From Variovorax boronicumulans (lineage in GTDB: Bacteria > Pseudomonadota > Gammaproteobacteria > Burkholderiales > Burkholderiaceae_C), in assembly GCF_029892485.1 (NCBI RefSeq), contig NZ_JARXVG010000022.1:1-64000 (forward strand): DNA of 64,000 bases, given 5' to 3'. This document shows positions 34,694-44,141 of the stretch, one piece after another. Under the pieces are notes generated by a model, which worked only from the letters and a program-made list of their open reading frames with translations, searched no databases and was not told where the DNA came from. Numbering within the stretch: the first letter of the stretch is position 1; each line of letters starts with the position of its first letter. The position numbers and the translations under genes were made by a program.

Positions 34694-34939
34694 TCAAGCG
34701 CCAGGTCCGCTTGGCGCACCTCTTGAATCGGCACGCGCCGGACCGCCGCCATCGACGGAAGGCCGGCCGCCGCGGCCGGAATTCGCGAGCTGCTCCTGTC
34801 GCGCCTTTTCTGCAACGGCGGCGTCGCGCTTTGCCGCTGTTTCTTCAGCCGTGCCCTCCTCTTCGATCGCATCGCGCCGGGCGTCCGGATCGGCGACGAG
34901 GACGGGCCTGTTCCCAGGTGGCTTCACATAGTCGGTCAT
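34694..34939 (-). CDS. Hypothetical small acidic/basic protein
   Basis: 81 residues starting MTDYVKPPGNRPVLVADPD, with AAGGAG nine bases before the ATG, a good ribosome binding site. The middle is a charged helix (EEEGTAEETAAKRDAAVAEK) and the end is Gly/Pro/Ser-rich and probably disordered. No family or signal is recognised. Confidence 0.6.
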   Translation of the reverse strand: MTDYVKPPGNRPVLVADPDARRDAIEEEGTAEETAAKRDAAVAEKARQEQLANSGRGGRPSVDGGGPARADSRGAPSGPGA

Positions 34940-35078
34940 GCAAGGTGCTCCTTCGATGTGCCCGAAGGATCCGCGCTTGGGGACCGGCGGCGTTGTAGGA
35001 ATGGGCCGCTGGTGTTCGCCCCACGATTCCGACCTCGCGGTCACACGGCGAAGATGTCGCGGCGGGGCATCGAGCCCA

Positions 35079-37679
35079 CTACGGCTTGGAAACGAACAGC
35101 CCCAGTTCGGCAAGATCCGTGAGGGTTGCGTCGCCATTGTTGGCTGTGATGTTGAGCCGGTAGTAGCGATAAGAGGCAGGATTCGCGATCGCATAGGTCT
35201 TCAGTTCCAGGCGGATGTCGAACGCCTGGTCGTTTTGCGTGTCGAGCGTGGTCCAGGTGGCGCCGTCGTTGGAGGCCTGGAACTGCCAGTCCTTCGGATC
35301 GCGCGGGACCGGGTTGGTGGTGCTGGTGACCGTATAGCGCTGGACACGCTCCGCATGGCCGAGGTCGTACTGCAGCCAGCCGGTCGTGCCCACGTAGACC
35401 CATTGGGACGCCGAGTTCCGGTCGAAGGCGCGTTTCGCCTGGGTCGCATTGCCCGCGCTGTCGCTTGCGGTGCCGCCGGTGGCAACGTTCACCATCGAAC
35501 GGACTGGCGTGGCGCTGTCCATGGGAGAACGGCCGCTCGTTCCGGCGGAGTTGCTCGCCGTGACGGTGTAGTAGTAGGTCGTGCCGTTGGTCACGGAGGT
35601 GTCCGTGTAGCTGCTGCCCGTGACGCCCGACGCGATGGCCTCGTAGGGCCCGCCGCTGAACTCGGAGCGGCCGATCGTGTAGCCAGTGGCCCCGAAGGAC
35701 GCCTGCCAGCGCAGCGGCACGGCGCCATCGCCCGGCGAGGCCAGCAGCATGGCGGGCGCCGCCGGGATGACGCGCGGCGCACCACCGTCGCCGCCGGTGA
35801 TCTGGACGTTGCTGAAGACGCTGTTGTTCAGCTTGCTTGTGACCGACGTGACTACCAATCCGACATAGATCGTGTCGGGAACGGGGGCGACGATGCGGCC
35901 GACATCGGTGGCAGCCCAATTGGTGCCATCGGGAGAAACGTAGCCGGTGATGATGTTCCCGATGCGCTCGAGCTTCACCCAGTGAGTGGGCCCGGAGCTC
36001 GCACCCTTGTTCGCGTAGTACGAGCCGCCATACACCTGCAGGTTCGTCATGTTCTGCAAGACTTCACTCTTGTAGTTCATCGCCATCCAGGCGCGCGGAG
36101 CGCCTGGTTCCAGGCTTGTGCGCATCATCACGCCCGCCAGTGCGGACGGGTGGGTGTTCTCGAGCGACTCGACTTTCGCGATGATGGTGCTGTTGCCGGT
36201 GAGGGCCTTGTAGACGAAGTGGGAACTGTCGAGTGCGGTCCAGATACCCCAGCCTGCCCCAGCCACGTTCCACTTGCCGTCGGCGTATGTCGCCGAGCCG
36301 GCCGGGCTGGCGCCCCCGATGTCGGCACTGCTGAACCCCGAGGTGATCGAGGTCGCCGAGGGAATGGGCAGCGCCGGTGGCGGCGTCGCCTTCGAAGTGT
36401 CGGACTCCCTGAGGAACATGAAGCTGCTGCCGTCCACCGGCATCCGGAGGCGCCTCTGCGCGATGAAGGGTGCCTGGAGTCCCTTGCGCAGGACATAGGC
36501 GTTATAGATCTGGTTCAGCGCCGTGATCCCGCCATTGGCGCCGTCCCAGCCGTGCTCGGTGTGGTCGGAGGTGTAGTACGCATCGGTGGTGCCGAAAGGA
36601 AGCGCTGTCGTGGGCACGCGCTCGTTCACCCTCGCCCAATACTCACCCGCCGCCAGCAGGCGGTTGTCCAAGTCGGAATAAATGTCGATGCCTTGGGTCC
36701 AGAGCGCCTCGGCGAGCACGGTCAGTGACTTGAGCTGCCCATAGGCGTGCCCCTGGTCGCGGAGGTAGTCGCCGAGCATGCCGATGTCATTGGAATTTCG
36801 CAGTCCGATGTGGGCCAGCGTGCGGGTCTGATAGACGACCCTGTCCAATGTCTCGATGTCGTCGTTGTAGATCGCCATCAGTCCCAGCGCGGCGAGGGAC
36901 AGTGCGCCCTTGTTGGCGGCCCCGAACTGACTTTCGCCATAGGGGTTCGCCGCCGGCATCAGCACGTTCTTGAAGTACTTCTTGACGATCGCCGTGTCGG
37001 CCTCCTTCCAGCCCGGCCACGTGGTGCGCAGGATTTCCGCGCCGCCCACGAACTGGGGCGCGTAGTCGCCCAGATCGAGCATCGACTCGCGGCCCGAGAA
37101 CTCCGTGTGGGTGTTGGCCCACCCAAGCAGGAACTTGCTCGCGTTCTCCGCATATCGCTCGTCACGGGTGAAATACCACATCAGCGCGAGATTGGAGATC
37201 GCAACCATGTCGCTGCGCCAAGCCCCGAGATTCTCGTCAGGGGCGCGGCTCACTTTCGCGAACGGGCCATACCCTCCGTAGCCGAGCCTGGACTGGGGAC
37301 TGCCCGCCACTTGCGCAAAGCCGGACGTCCATGGCTCCCTGCCCTGGTCGATGTTTGCCTTGAGCGTCGCGAGATCCGAGAGGGTGACCCCGGCGCCCGG
37401 GTGCTTGATCACGCGGGGCACCGGGGTGTCTCCCGGGCCAGCGGGGATATCCGGGTTGCCTCCCGTTCCGACGGGAACCTCCGGGAGGACTCCGCCGACC
37501 ACAGGCACCTCCGGGGTGCCTCCCGTGGCAACGGGGATACCAAGGGGTCCCCCCGTGACAACAGGGGTCCCCGAGGTGCCTCTCATCCGGCCATCTTCCG
37601 CATTTCCGCCACCGCAACCCGGGAGCACGATCGCGCTCAACACGAGCAACGCAGCAGCAAATTTGGTTCTATCAAACAT
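35079..37679 (-). CDS. Secreted lipoprotein: alginate-lyase-like domain, FN3 and discoidin domains
   Basis: 866 residues. A lipoprotein signal ends in the lipobox LPGC (C22). Residues 39-88 hold five imperfect ten-residue Pro/Val/Gly repeats. Residues about 90-420 resemble the alginate lyase superfamily (DLGDYAPQFVGGAEILRTTW, MLGDYLRDQGHAYGQLKSLT, LAEALWTQGIDIY). About 450-640 is a beta-sandwich of concanavalin type. About 645-735 looks like a fibronectin III domain (SYTDTSVTNGTTYYYTVTAS), and about 740-866 like an F5/8 type C carbohydrate-binding domain (WLQYDLGHAERVQRYTVTST). It should cleave or bind acidic polysaccharide at the cell surface. It lies downstream of a GH43 gene in the same direction. 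Confidence 0.85.
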   Translation of the reverse strand: MFDRTKFAAALLVLSAIVLPGCGGGNAEDGRMRGTSGTPVVTGGPLGIPVATGGTPEVPVVGGVLPEVPVGTGGNPDIPAGPGDTPVPRVIKHPGAGVTLSDLATLKANIDQGREPWTSGFAQVAGSPQSRLGYGGYGPFAKVSRAPDENLGAWRSDMVAISNLALMWYFTRDERYAENASKFLLGWANTHTEFSGRESMLDLGDYAPQFVGGAEILRTTWPGWKEADTAIVKKYFKNVLMPAANPYGESQFGAANKGALSLAALGLMAIYNDDIETLDRVVYQTRTLAHIGLRNSNDIGMLGDYLRDQGHAYGQLKSLTVLAEALWTQGIDIYSDLDNRLLAAGEYWARVNERVPTTALPFGTTDAYYTSDHTEHGWDGANGGITALNQIYNAYVLRKGLQAPFIAQRRLRMPVDGSSFMFLRESDTSKATPPPALPIPSATSITSGFSSADIGGASPAGSATYADGKWNVAGAGWGIWTALDSSHFVYKALTGNSTIIAKVESLENTHPSALAGVMMRTSLEPGAPRAWMAMNYKSEVLQNMTNLQVYGGSYYANKGASSGPTHWVKLERIGNIITGYVSPDGTNWAATDVGRIVAPVPDTIYVGLVVTSVTSKLNNSVFSNVQITGGDGGAPRVIPAAPAMLLASPGDGAVPLRWQASFGATGYTIGRSEFSGGPYEAIASGVTGSSYTDTSVTNGTTYYYTVTASNSAGTSGRSPMDSATPVRSMVNVATGGTASDSAGNATQAKRAFDRNSASQWVYVGTTGWLQYDLGHAERVQRYTVTSTTNPVPRDPKDWQFQASNDGATWTTLDTQNDQAFDIRLELKTYAIANPASYRYYRLNITANNGDATLTDLAELGLFVSKP
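37416..37565 (-). repeat. Five tandem 30-base repeats coding a decapeptide linker
   Basis: Within the lipoprotein gene, residues 39-88 are five imperfect units: PVVTGGPLGI, PVATGGTPEV, PVVGGVLPEV, PVGTGGNPDI, PAGPGDTPVP. The units probably form an extended linker between the lipid anchor and the catalytic domain. Confidence 0.8.
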
Positions 37680-37946
37680 GGGAGTCGTTGGTTGATGCAC
37701 AAAAGTCGCGGCGCCCGGCACGGGGCGCCAGCTTTCATCGAGGTGGTGATTTCAATGATGAGCCTGCGATCCGCCTTGAAGGCCTTTGGGCTCGCGAGGC
37801 CGGCGAATCCCGGCATTCGTCCAGGAAGAGGAAGTGAGCACTGGGGGGTTGATTCTCCCCGACATGAATCCGCCTCTTCGCGAGCCAGCCAGCTCAGGAT
37901 ACAGATCGGCTTTCGGGTTCTCTTGCAGTTGATTGTCTGAATGAGC

Positions 37947-39371
37947 TCAGTTGGTTACACGGAAGGTGGCATCGGCACGCCCCGTCTGATTGCTGATCGG
38001 GTCTAGGCGCAGCTGGTAGGCGTAGTGGCGGATGTAGTAGCCGGGCTGGCTGTAGGCCTGGAAGGAGCTGGCGGTCGCATCCGACAGGCCTGCCCCCTGC
38101 TTGAAGGTTGCGTCGGCGGCGAACTGCGGCGATCCGTCATAGGGCGCCAGTTCGAACACGAAGTTCTTGTGGCGCAGGTAGTAGCCCGGCTGGTTCACCG
38201 ATGCAAAGGACACGTAGTCCGCGTTGTTCGCGAGGCCCTTCACCATCCGGAACTTCGAATCGTCCAGCGGGGACACATCCGGATCGATGCGCACCGTCGT
38301 GAAGTCGGCGTGCCGCACATACCGGTCCGGGAAGTTGGCGGACTGCAGGCGGTTGATGGGCGTGGCGCCGCCCCACTGCGCGGTCAGGCGGCTCATCTCC
38401 GCGGCGCTGAGGTTCAGGATGCCGCCGTGCCGCTTGCGGTCCGCCCCCAGGTTGTACGAGCCCGACGACGCGATCTGCCAGTTCTGGGCACTGCCCATGT
38501 TGATCGACGTCAGTGGCAGATAGCCTTTGTTCGCAGCGTACTGGTCGACCCACAGGCCCCACTTGTTCTCGTCGTTGAACTTGAAGAGGATGGGCCCTTC
38601 CACCATGCCGCCCGTGAGGCCGACCTGCGTCAGGTCGCCGATGGTCGTCCAGGCACCCAGCACCGACTGGCTGCCTTCCAGGGTGATCTGGCCGTCGCCG
38701 GAGGCGCGCACATACTTGTAGCCGCCCACGCTGCCCGCGACCTCGAGGATCTGCGTGTCGATGATCTGTTGCGTTCCGGGCCGGTCGATGAACATCTGCG
38801 GCGCGGTGAAGTTACGGAAGTCGGTCGTCTTCGCGTAGTAGATGCGCGGCTTGTCGATGCCGTTGAGCGGCGAAATGGTCGTCCAGTACACGATGTAGGC
38901 GTTCGACGCCGGATCCCAGATGGCTTCGGGTGCCCATGCACAACCTGCGTTCGGAATGGCTCCGGCGATGTCCACAAGGCGCGGCTCGGACCAGTGCACG
39001 AGGTCCGAGGATTCCCAGATGACCAGCTTGGTGCTAGCCCGGTGCATCGCGGCGTCCCAGCCCTTGCCGCTGGCAATGCGCAGGTCGGTGGCGAGGATCC
39101 AGTATCTGGAGCCGTCGGGCGAGCGCACGATGCTGTGGTCACGCACGCCCTTCTCGCCCACGGTCGACATGAGGACGGGTTGGCTGTTGTTGAGGTCTGT
39201 CCAATGCATGCCGTCGGTGCTGACGGCCATGTAGGTCTGCTCGCCTTGCGCGGATTCGCCGGTGAAATGAACCAGCAGGTAGCCCGCCGATTGCGCCTGG
39301 GTTGCGCCGAATGCAGCGACCAGCAAGACGGCCGCAAAAGCCGACCGGATCGATTTCAGATATGTCTTCAC
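37947..39371 (-). CDS. Secreted GH43-type glycosidase with AbfB-like domain
   Basis: 474 residues with a signal peptide ending near GATQAQSAG (residue 28). Residues about 30-320 follow the five-bladed GH43 pattern: candidate acids are in VRDHSIVRSPDG, WAPEAIWDPASNAYIVYW and MVEGPILFKF. Residues about 330-474 resemble the AbfB arabinose-binding domain, with repeats such as SANFPDRYVRHADF, SVNQPGYYLRHKNF and AYSQPGYYIRHYAYQ. It probably removes arabinose or xylose from plant polysaccharide outside the cytoplasm. It lies 267 bases upstream of the alginate-lyase-like lipoprotein gene, likely a shared polysaccharide locus. Confidence 0.87.
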   Translation of the reverse strand: MKTYLKSIRSAFAAVLLVAAFGATQAQSAGYLLVHFTGESAQGEQTYMAVSTDGMHWTDLNNSQPVLMSTVGEKGVRDHSIVRSPDGSRYWILATDLRIASGKGWDAAMHRASTKLVIWESSDLVHWSEPRLVDIAGAIPNAGCAWAPEAIWDPASNAYIVYWTTISPLNGIDKPRIYYAKTTDFRNFTAPQMFIDRPGTQQIIDTQILEVAGSVGGYKYVRASGDGQITLEGSQSVLGAWTTIGDLTQVGLTGGMVEGPILFKFNDENKWGLWVDQYAANKGYLPLTSINMGSAQNWQIASSGSYNLGADRKRHGGILNLSAAEMSRLTAQWGGATPINRLQSANFPDRYVRHADFTTVRIDPDVSPLDDSKFRMVKGLANNADYVSFASVNQPGYYLRHKNFVFELAPYDGSPQFAADATFKQGAGLSDATASSFQAYSQPGYYIRHYAYQLRLDPISNQTGRADATFRVTN

Positions 39372-39844
39372 GCGTGGGTTCCTGTCTCCATATAAAGGCA
39401 GCCATTTCGTTCCAACGCCGCCTGCCGGCGAAGGCGTCGAAGGCTTGCCCGGATCCCGTGATCGCCGAACCAGCGTCGTTGAAAGGACGGGTTCACGGCT
39501 CGACGGGGCTCGTCGCCTCTCGCTCTTTCGGCGAGTTGGCGCCGGCGATGCTATGGAAGCATCCGCAGGAGTACCAATCGTTTTTTTGCGTGTTGCGATA
39601 CCAGATCGGCAACCACATTACATCGAGGGCAAGTTATTGAAATCTTTCGCCGTCTCCTCTGGGCGATGCATGTTTACCTTCACCCGCATGACCATTCGCG
39701 ATCCTGGCATTCCCCCCGGTCGCCGCGTACGCGCGCGCAAGCCGTGGGCCTACACAGGGCTGCGCTTCGTGACGCGGCGCAAGCGCAACAGGCTTCGCTA
39801 GATTGCAGGTGCTCACCAATCGATCTTGAACGGCAGCCTCCACG
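39372..39844. other. Intergenic region between divergent GH43 and KaiC-like genes
   Basis: About 470 bases. Composition is mixed, with an AT-richer stretch near 39560-39680. No gene is supported. It should contain the GH43 promoter (leftward) and the promoter of the KaiC-like/kinase operon (rightward). No operator was recognised. Confidence 0.4.
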
Positions 39845-41344
39845 ATGCGTACTTCCGAACAAGCTTTGTCACCGAATCTCGAGCCGACGGGTGTGCCCGG
39901 GCTCGACGAAGTCACCGCAGGCGGGCTCGCTGCGGGACACCTCTATCTGGTCGAAGGCACGCCTGGCGCCGGCAAGACCACGCTCGGATTGCAATTTCTG
40001 CTTCAAGGCCGCGAGCTTGGCCAGAAAGGCCTGTACGTCACGCTGTCCGAGAGCTCGCAGGAACTGGCCGAAGGTGCCCTGTCCCACGGCTGGGACCTGA
40101 AGGGCATCGAGGTGTTCGACCTCGTCAGCGACGACGGGCTGAGCGCCGAATCCGAGCAAAGCATCTTCCATCCTTCGGAGTTCGAACTGGGCGAGACCAT
40201 CCGCGGCATGATGGCCGTGGTGGAGCGGCTGCGGCCGCAGCGTGTCGTGTTCGACAGCCTGTCCGAGCTGCGCATCCTGTCCCAGGACCCCATGCGCTAC
40301 CGCCGCCAGATCCTGGCGCTCAAGCGCTTCTTCCTGGCCCAGCAATGCACGGTGCTGCTGCTCGACGACAAGGCGCGGGCGGCCGACGGCATGCACCTTC
40401 ACAGCATCGCGCATGGGGTGATCCAGCTCGAGCAGAACACCGGCACCTACGGCTCCGACAAGCGCCGCCTGCGTGTCGTGAAGCTGCGCGGCGTCAAGTT
40501 TCGCGAAGGCGAGCACGACGTCAGCCTGGACCACGGCGGGTTGCACGTGTTCACCCGGCTGGTGGCCAACGAGCATGGACGTGCCTTTGCCAGCGATCCC
40601 CTCAGTTCGGGCAACCCCGACCTGGACCGGTTGCTCGGCGGCGGCTTGACCCCCGGCACCAACCTGCTGTTCGCGGGTCCTGCGGGTGTAGGCAAGACCA
40701 CGACGGCCGTCTGCTGCGCGCGTGCCAGCGTGCAGCGCGGCGGCAAGGCCGCCATCTTCCTCTTCGACGAGGGCGTCAAGACCCTGACGATCCGATCCAG
40801 TGCCCTGGCATTGGGCATCGATGAGTACATCTCGACAGGACAGTTGGCCGTGCACACCATCGATCCGGCAGAGGTCTCGGCAGGCCAGTTCTCGCACCGC
40901 GTGCGCGAGGCGGTCGAGCGCGAGGGGGTCAGGACCGTGGTGATCGATACGCTCAATGCCTACCTGATCGCGATGCCCGGCAGCAACTTCCTGATGCTGC
41001 AGATGCATGAACTGCTCACCTACCTGAACCTGCAGGGCGTCACCACCATCGTCGTGCTCTCGCAGCACGGCCTGACCGGCGAAGCGCCCAACGACGTGGA
41101 CCTGAGCTACCTGAGCGATTCGATGGTCCAGTTCCGGTATTTCGAGGCGCGGGGACAGTTGCTCAAGGCCATCTCCGTGATCAAGAGCCGCTCGAGCGCG
41201 CATGCGACGACCATCCATCAATTCCGCCTCGGCCCGACGGGCCTGGAGATCGGCGACGCTCTCACCGACTTCGAAGGCGTGATGGCGGGACTGCCACGCT
41301 ATCGCGGCCGAACCGCGCTCCTGGGCGACGCAGAACGGGCGTGA
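39845..41344 (+). CDS. Double-domain KaiC-like RecA-fold ATPase
   Basis: 499 residues, about KaiC length, with two RecA-like domains. The first has Walker A GTPGAGKTT (K44), SESSQELAEGA and Walker B VVFDSLSEL. The second has GPAGVGKTTT (K284), FLFDEGVKTL and VVIDTLNAYL. The end of domain two, LLKAISVIKSRSSAHATTI, matches the KaiC region next to its phosphosites, though the canonical Ser-Thr pair is not obvious. No kaiA or kaiB is present. It starts 16 bases before the hybrid kinase gene, so the two likely form one signalling module rather than a clock; the ATPase may control the kinase. Confidence 0.88.
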   Translation: MRTSEQALSPNLEPTGVPGLDEVTAGGLAAGHLYLVEGTPGAGKTTLGLQFLLQGRELGQKGLYVTLSESSQELAEGALSHGWDLKGIEVFDLVSDDGLSAESEQSIFHPSEFELGETIRGMMAVVERLRPQRVVFDSLSELRILSQDPMRYRRQILALKRFFLAQQCTVLLLDDKARAADGMHLHSIAHGVIQLEQNTGTYGSDKRRLRVVKLRGVKFREGEHDVSLDHGGLHVFTRLVANEHGRAFASDPLSSGNPDLDRLLGGGLTPGTNLLFAGPAGVGKTTTAVCCARASVQRGGKAAIFLFDEGVKTLTIRSSALALGIDEYISTGQLAVHTIDPAEVSAGQFSHRVREAVEREGVRTVVIDTLNAYLIAMPGSNFLMLQMHELLTYLNLQGVTTIVVLSQHGLTGEAPNDVDLSYLSDSMVQFRYFEARGQLLKAISVIKSRSSAHATTIHQFRLGPTGLEIGDALTDFEGVMAGLPRYRGRTALLGDAERA

Positions 41345-41360
41345 CAAGGTGGAGAACCGG

Positions 41361-43043
41361 ATGCTCATCCTCGCGCCGTTCGGGCGCGATGCCCAACTCA
41401 TCCTTGATGCGCTGGCCGCACGGCGCATCGACGCACATGTCTGCCCGGACGCACGCGCACTGATCCGGGAGATCGGCAACGGATCGGCCGCAACCATCCT
41501 GACCGAGGAATCGCTCGACGGCGAGACCGTTGCGGCGCTGCGCGACATCCTCGCGCAGCAGCCGCCGTGGTCCGACTATCCCTTCGTGGTGCTCGCGGCC
41601 CGGCAAACCGTTCGCCGGTCGGCGCGTGCGCGGTCGGCGCTGCAGGACCTCAGCAACCTGGTCCTGCTCGAGCGCCCGGTCAATGCCGACACGCTGATCA
41701 GCGCGGCGCAATCTGCGCTCCGGGCACGCCAGCGCCAGTACCTCACTCGCAGGCACCTGGCCGAGCTGGAGGCCTCCAAGGCGAGCGTCGAGCAGATGAA
41801 CGGCGCGCTCGAATCGCGCATCGCCGAACGCACGGCCGACCTGGCCAGCGCCAACGACCGGCTGATGCGCGAGATCCTGGAGCGCGAACGCATCGAGAAC
41901 TCCCTCGTCCAGAACCAGAAGATGGAGGCGCTCGGCCGGCTGACGGGCGGTATCGCCCACGACTTCAACAACCTGCTGCACGTGGTCAATCTGAACCTGC
42001 AGTTGATCGAGCGGCTGAAGGTCGGCGAGGACCGGGTCCGCGACTACGCACGCCGGGCCAAGCAGGCCGTGGATCGCGGCTCACGGCTGACGGGACAGCT
42101 GCTGTCCTTCGCGCGCACGCAAAGCCTCGTGCCGAAGCTGCACGACATGAATGCGTTGATCCGCAACATGGCGGAACTTATTTCCATCTCGGTCGGATCG
42201 CATGTGAAGCTGACGCTGTCGTTGTGCGAACAGCCCGCGTTCGTGATTGTGGACGCCGCGCAGATGGAGATGGCGATCCTCAATCTGTCGGTCAATGCAC
42301 GCGATGCCATGCCCCAGGGCGGAACGCTTGAGATCCACACCGAGATTTCGCCGGCGCGTGCGGAAGGCGCCGCCGGCGAACCCGACCATCCCCTGGGCTC
42401 CGCCGAAGTGACGGTGCGCGACAGCGGAACCGGCATCCCCGAGAACCTGCTGGACAAGATCTTCGATCCCTTTTTCACGACCAAGCAGCATGCCGGCACC
42501 GGACTGGGCCTGAGCCAGGTCTATGGCTTCGCGCGCCAGTCGGGAGGAAACGCTTTCGTCGAAAGCGTGGTCGGCGCAGGAACCGCGATCAAGCTGCGCT
42601 TTCCGCTGGCGCCTGCACCGAGCGAGGCCTCGCAGGAGGGGCAAGCCGCCGGGCAGGCGGTCGCGGATGCACAGCAGGCCGAAATCCTCGTGGTCGAAGA
42701 CGACCCCGGCGTGCGCCGCAGCATGGTCGAGAGCCTGCAGGTACTCGGGTTCCGCGTCCGACAGGCGGCCGATGGCACATCCGGTCTGGTCGAACTGCAA
42801 AAGGCAAGGCCCGACCTGCTGTTGGTCGACTACCTCATGCCGCACATGAACGGCGCCGAACTGATCGCCCACGCACAGAAGCTGTTCAGCGATCTCCCGA
42901 TCCTGATGGCCACCGGCTATGCCGATATGAACGTGGTGGAGCAATTGATCGGCCCGAAGTCCGTGCTCGCGAAACCCTTCGACCTCGACACGCTCGGCAG
43001 CGCCGTTGCGGCGGAACTCCGGCGCCGTAAATCGCCGCCGTAG
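41361..43043 (+). CDS. Hybrid sensor histidine kinase with C-terminal receiver
   Basis: 560 residues from ATG 41361, with GGAG nine bases upstream; a GTG at 41349 is an alternative. Residues 1-120 look like a receiver-type fold without a phospho-acceptor. A coiled coil follows (about 125-185). The HisKA H box is GGIAHDFNNLLH (H200), the ATP domain shows NLSVNARDAMPQGG, DSGTGIPENLLDKIFDPFFTTK and GTGLGLSQVYGF, and the C-terminal receiver has D490 in LLLVDYLMPHMNG and a Lys in LAKPFDL. It has no membrane helix, so it is cytosolic and may take its signal from the KaiC-like partner encoded just before it. Confidence 0.92.
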   Translation: MLILAPFGRDAQLILDALAARRIDAHVCPDARALIREIGNGSAATILTEESLDGETVAALRDILAQQPPWSDYPFVVLAARQTVRRSARARSALQDLSNLVLLERPVNADTLISAAQSALRARQRQYLTRRHLAELEASKASVEQMNGALESRIAERTADLASANDRLMREILERERIENSLVQNQKMEALGRLTGGIAHDFNNLLHVVNLNLQLIERLKVGEDRVRDYARRAKQAVDRGSRLTGQLLSFARTQSLVPKLHDMNALIRNMAELISISVGSHVKLTLSLCEQPAFVIVDAAQMEMAILNLSVNARDAMPQGGTLEIHTEISPARAEGAAGEPDHPLGSAEVTVRDSGTGIPENLLDKIFDPFFTTKQHAGTGLGLSQVYGFARQSGGNAFVESVVGAGTAIKLRFPLAPAPSEASQEGQAAGQAVADAQQAEILVVEDDPGVRRSMVESLQVLGFRVRQAADGTSGLVELQKARPDLLLVDYLMPHMNGAELIAHAQKLFSDLPILMATGYADMNVVEQLIGPKSVLAKPFDLDTLGSAVAAELRRRKSPP

Positions 43044-43133
43044 CGTGCTGCCCCTGGGCCAACCATCCGCGCATGGCCGTTGCAGGCTGATTTTCACCGC
43101 CCCTGTCCCCGCAGCCGGCGGCATGCCCTGCAT

Positions 43134-44141
43134 TCAGGCATCGGGCAACAGCACGATCTTGCCGAGCGCGCTGCCGCTGTCGAGTACTTCGTGCGCACGG
43201 CGCGAATCCGCCAATGCGAAGCTGGTGGCCCTCGGCGCACGCACTCGGCCCGCGGCCATGAGGGCGATCGCCGACTCCATCAGTCCGCGCCGCTGGGTGG
43301 CATCGGCATCGATGGCGTGGATCGAGAAGGTGCGCACGGCCAGGCTCCTGCCCAGCAACTTGCGCAACTCCTCGAACACGTCGCCGGCCGGCGGGCCGGT
43401 GACGATGTTGTAGGAAACCGCCATGCCGAACGGCGCCAGCGCGCGCAGGCAGGCGATGAAATGCACGCCGCCGAGATGGTCGAAGGCCAGGTCGACGCCA
43501 CGCCCGCCCGTGAGCTGCATGACCTTCTCGGTCAGGCCCTGGGGGTCGCTCCCGACGACCTCGTGCGCGCCATTGGCCAGCGCGAAGTCCCTCTTCTCCT
43601 GTGTGGAGGCCGTCCCGATCACATGCAGGCCGCGATCGCGCGCCACCTGCACCAGCGCCGTGGCGACGCCGCCTGCCGCGCCGGGTATCAGCACGGAAGC
43701 CGCAGGCAGGTTGCCGTTGCTCGAGAGCATGGCCAGCGCGAGCTGGAAATTTCCGAGGCTGACGGCATCCTCGAAACCGATCGCATCGGGAAGAACGAAT
43801 GGCGCGGCCTCGGGCACGCAGATGGCTTCGGCATAACAGCCGCCGCGCTGCGTCAGTTCGCGCGCGCTCACGAACACGCGCTGGCCGACCTGCAGGGCCG
43901 TGACACCGGGTCCGGTGGCATCGACGATGCCGGCCATCTCGTTGCCCGGAATCGCCGGCAGGGGCGGCATCCACTTGTAGGTGCCGTTGCGGATCAGCAC
44001 ATCGGGGCCGCCGGCGCCGATGGCCACCGCCTTGACGCGCACTTCGCCCGCCCGCGGCTGCGGCAGGGGAAGCTGCACCAGTTGCAGAACCTCGGGACCG
44101 CCGGGTGCCTCGAGCTGGATCGCCTTCATGGTGTGCATCAC
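43134..44141 (-). CDS. Zinc-free quinone oxidoreductase-type reductase (MDR family)
   Basis: 335 residues. It belongs to the medium-chain reductases of the quinone oxidoreductase type: MKAIQLEAPGGPEVLQL at the start, GNEMAGIVDATG, and the NADPH loop LIPGAAGGVATALVQVARDRG near residue 155. The Cys cluster of zinc alcohol dehydrogenases is absent. It reduces a quinone or alpha,beta-unsaturated carbonyl with NADPH. The ATG overlaps the DUF1185 stop by four bases. It is the last gene of the GntR-headed minus-strand operon. Confidence 0.9.
   Translation of the reverse strand: MMHTMKAIQLEAPGGPEVLQLVQLPLPQPRAGEVRVKAVAIGAGGPDVLIRNGTYKWMPPLPAIPGNEMAGIVDATGPGVTALQVGQRVFVSARELTQRGGCYAEAICVPEAAPFVLPDAIGFEDAVSLGNFQLALAMLSSNGNLPAASVLIPGAAGGVATALVQVARDRGLHVIGTASTQEKRDFALANGAHEVVGSDPQGLTEKVMQLTGGRGVDLAFDHLGGVHFIACLRALAPFGMAVSYNIVTGPPAGDVFEELRKLLGRSLAVRTFSIHAIDADATQRRGLMESAIALMAAGRVRAPRATSFALADSRRAHEVLDSGSALGKIVLLPDA

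Noticed and set aside
39845..43043. A circadian KaiABC clock
   Set aside because: Neither kaiA nor kaiB is present and the canonical phosphosites of KaiC are not clear; a signalling ATPase fits better.
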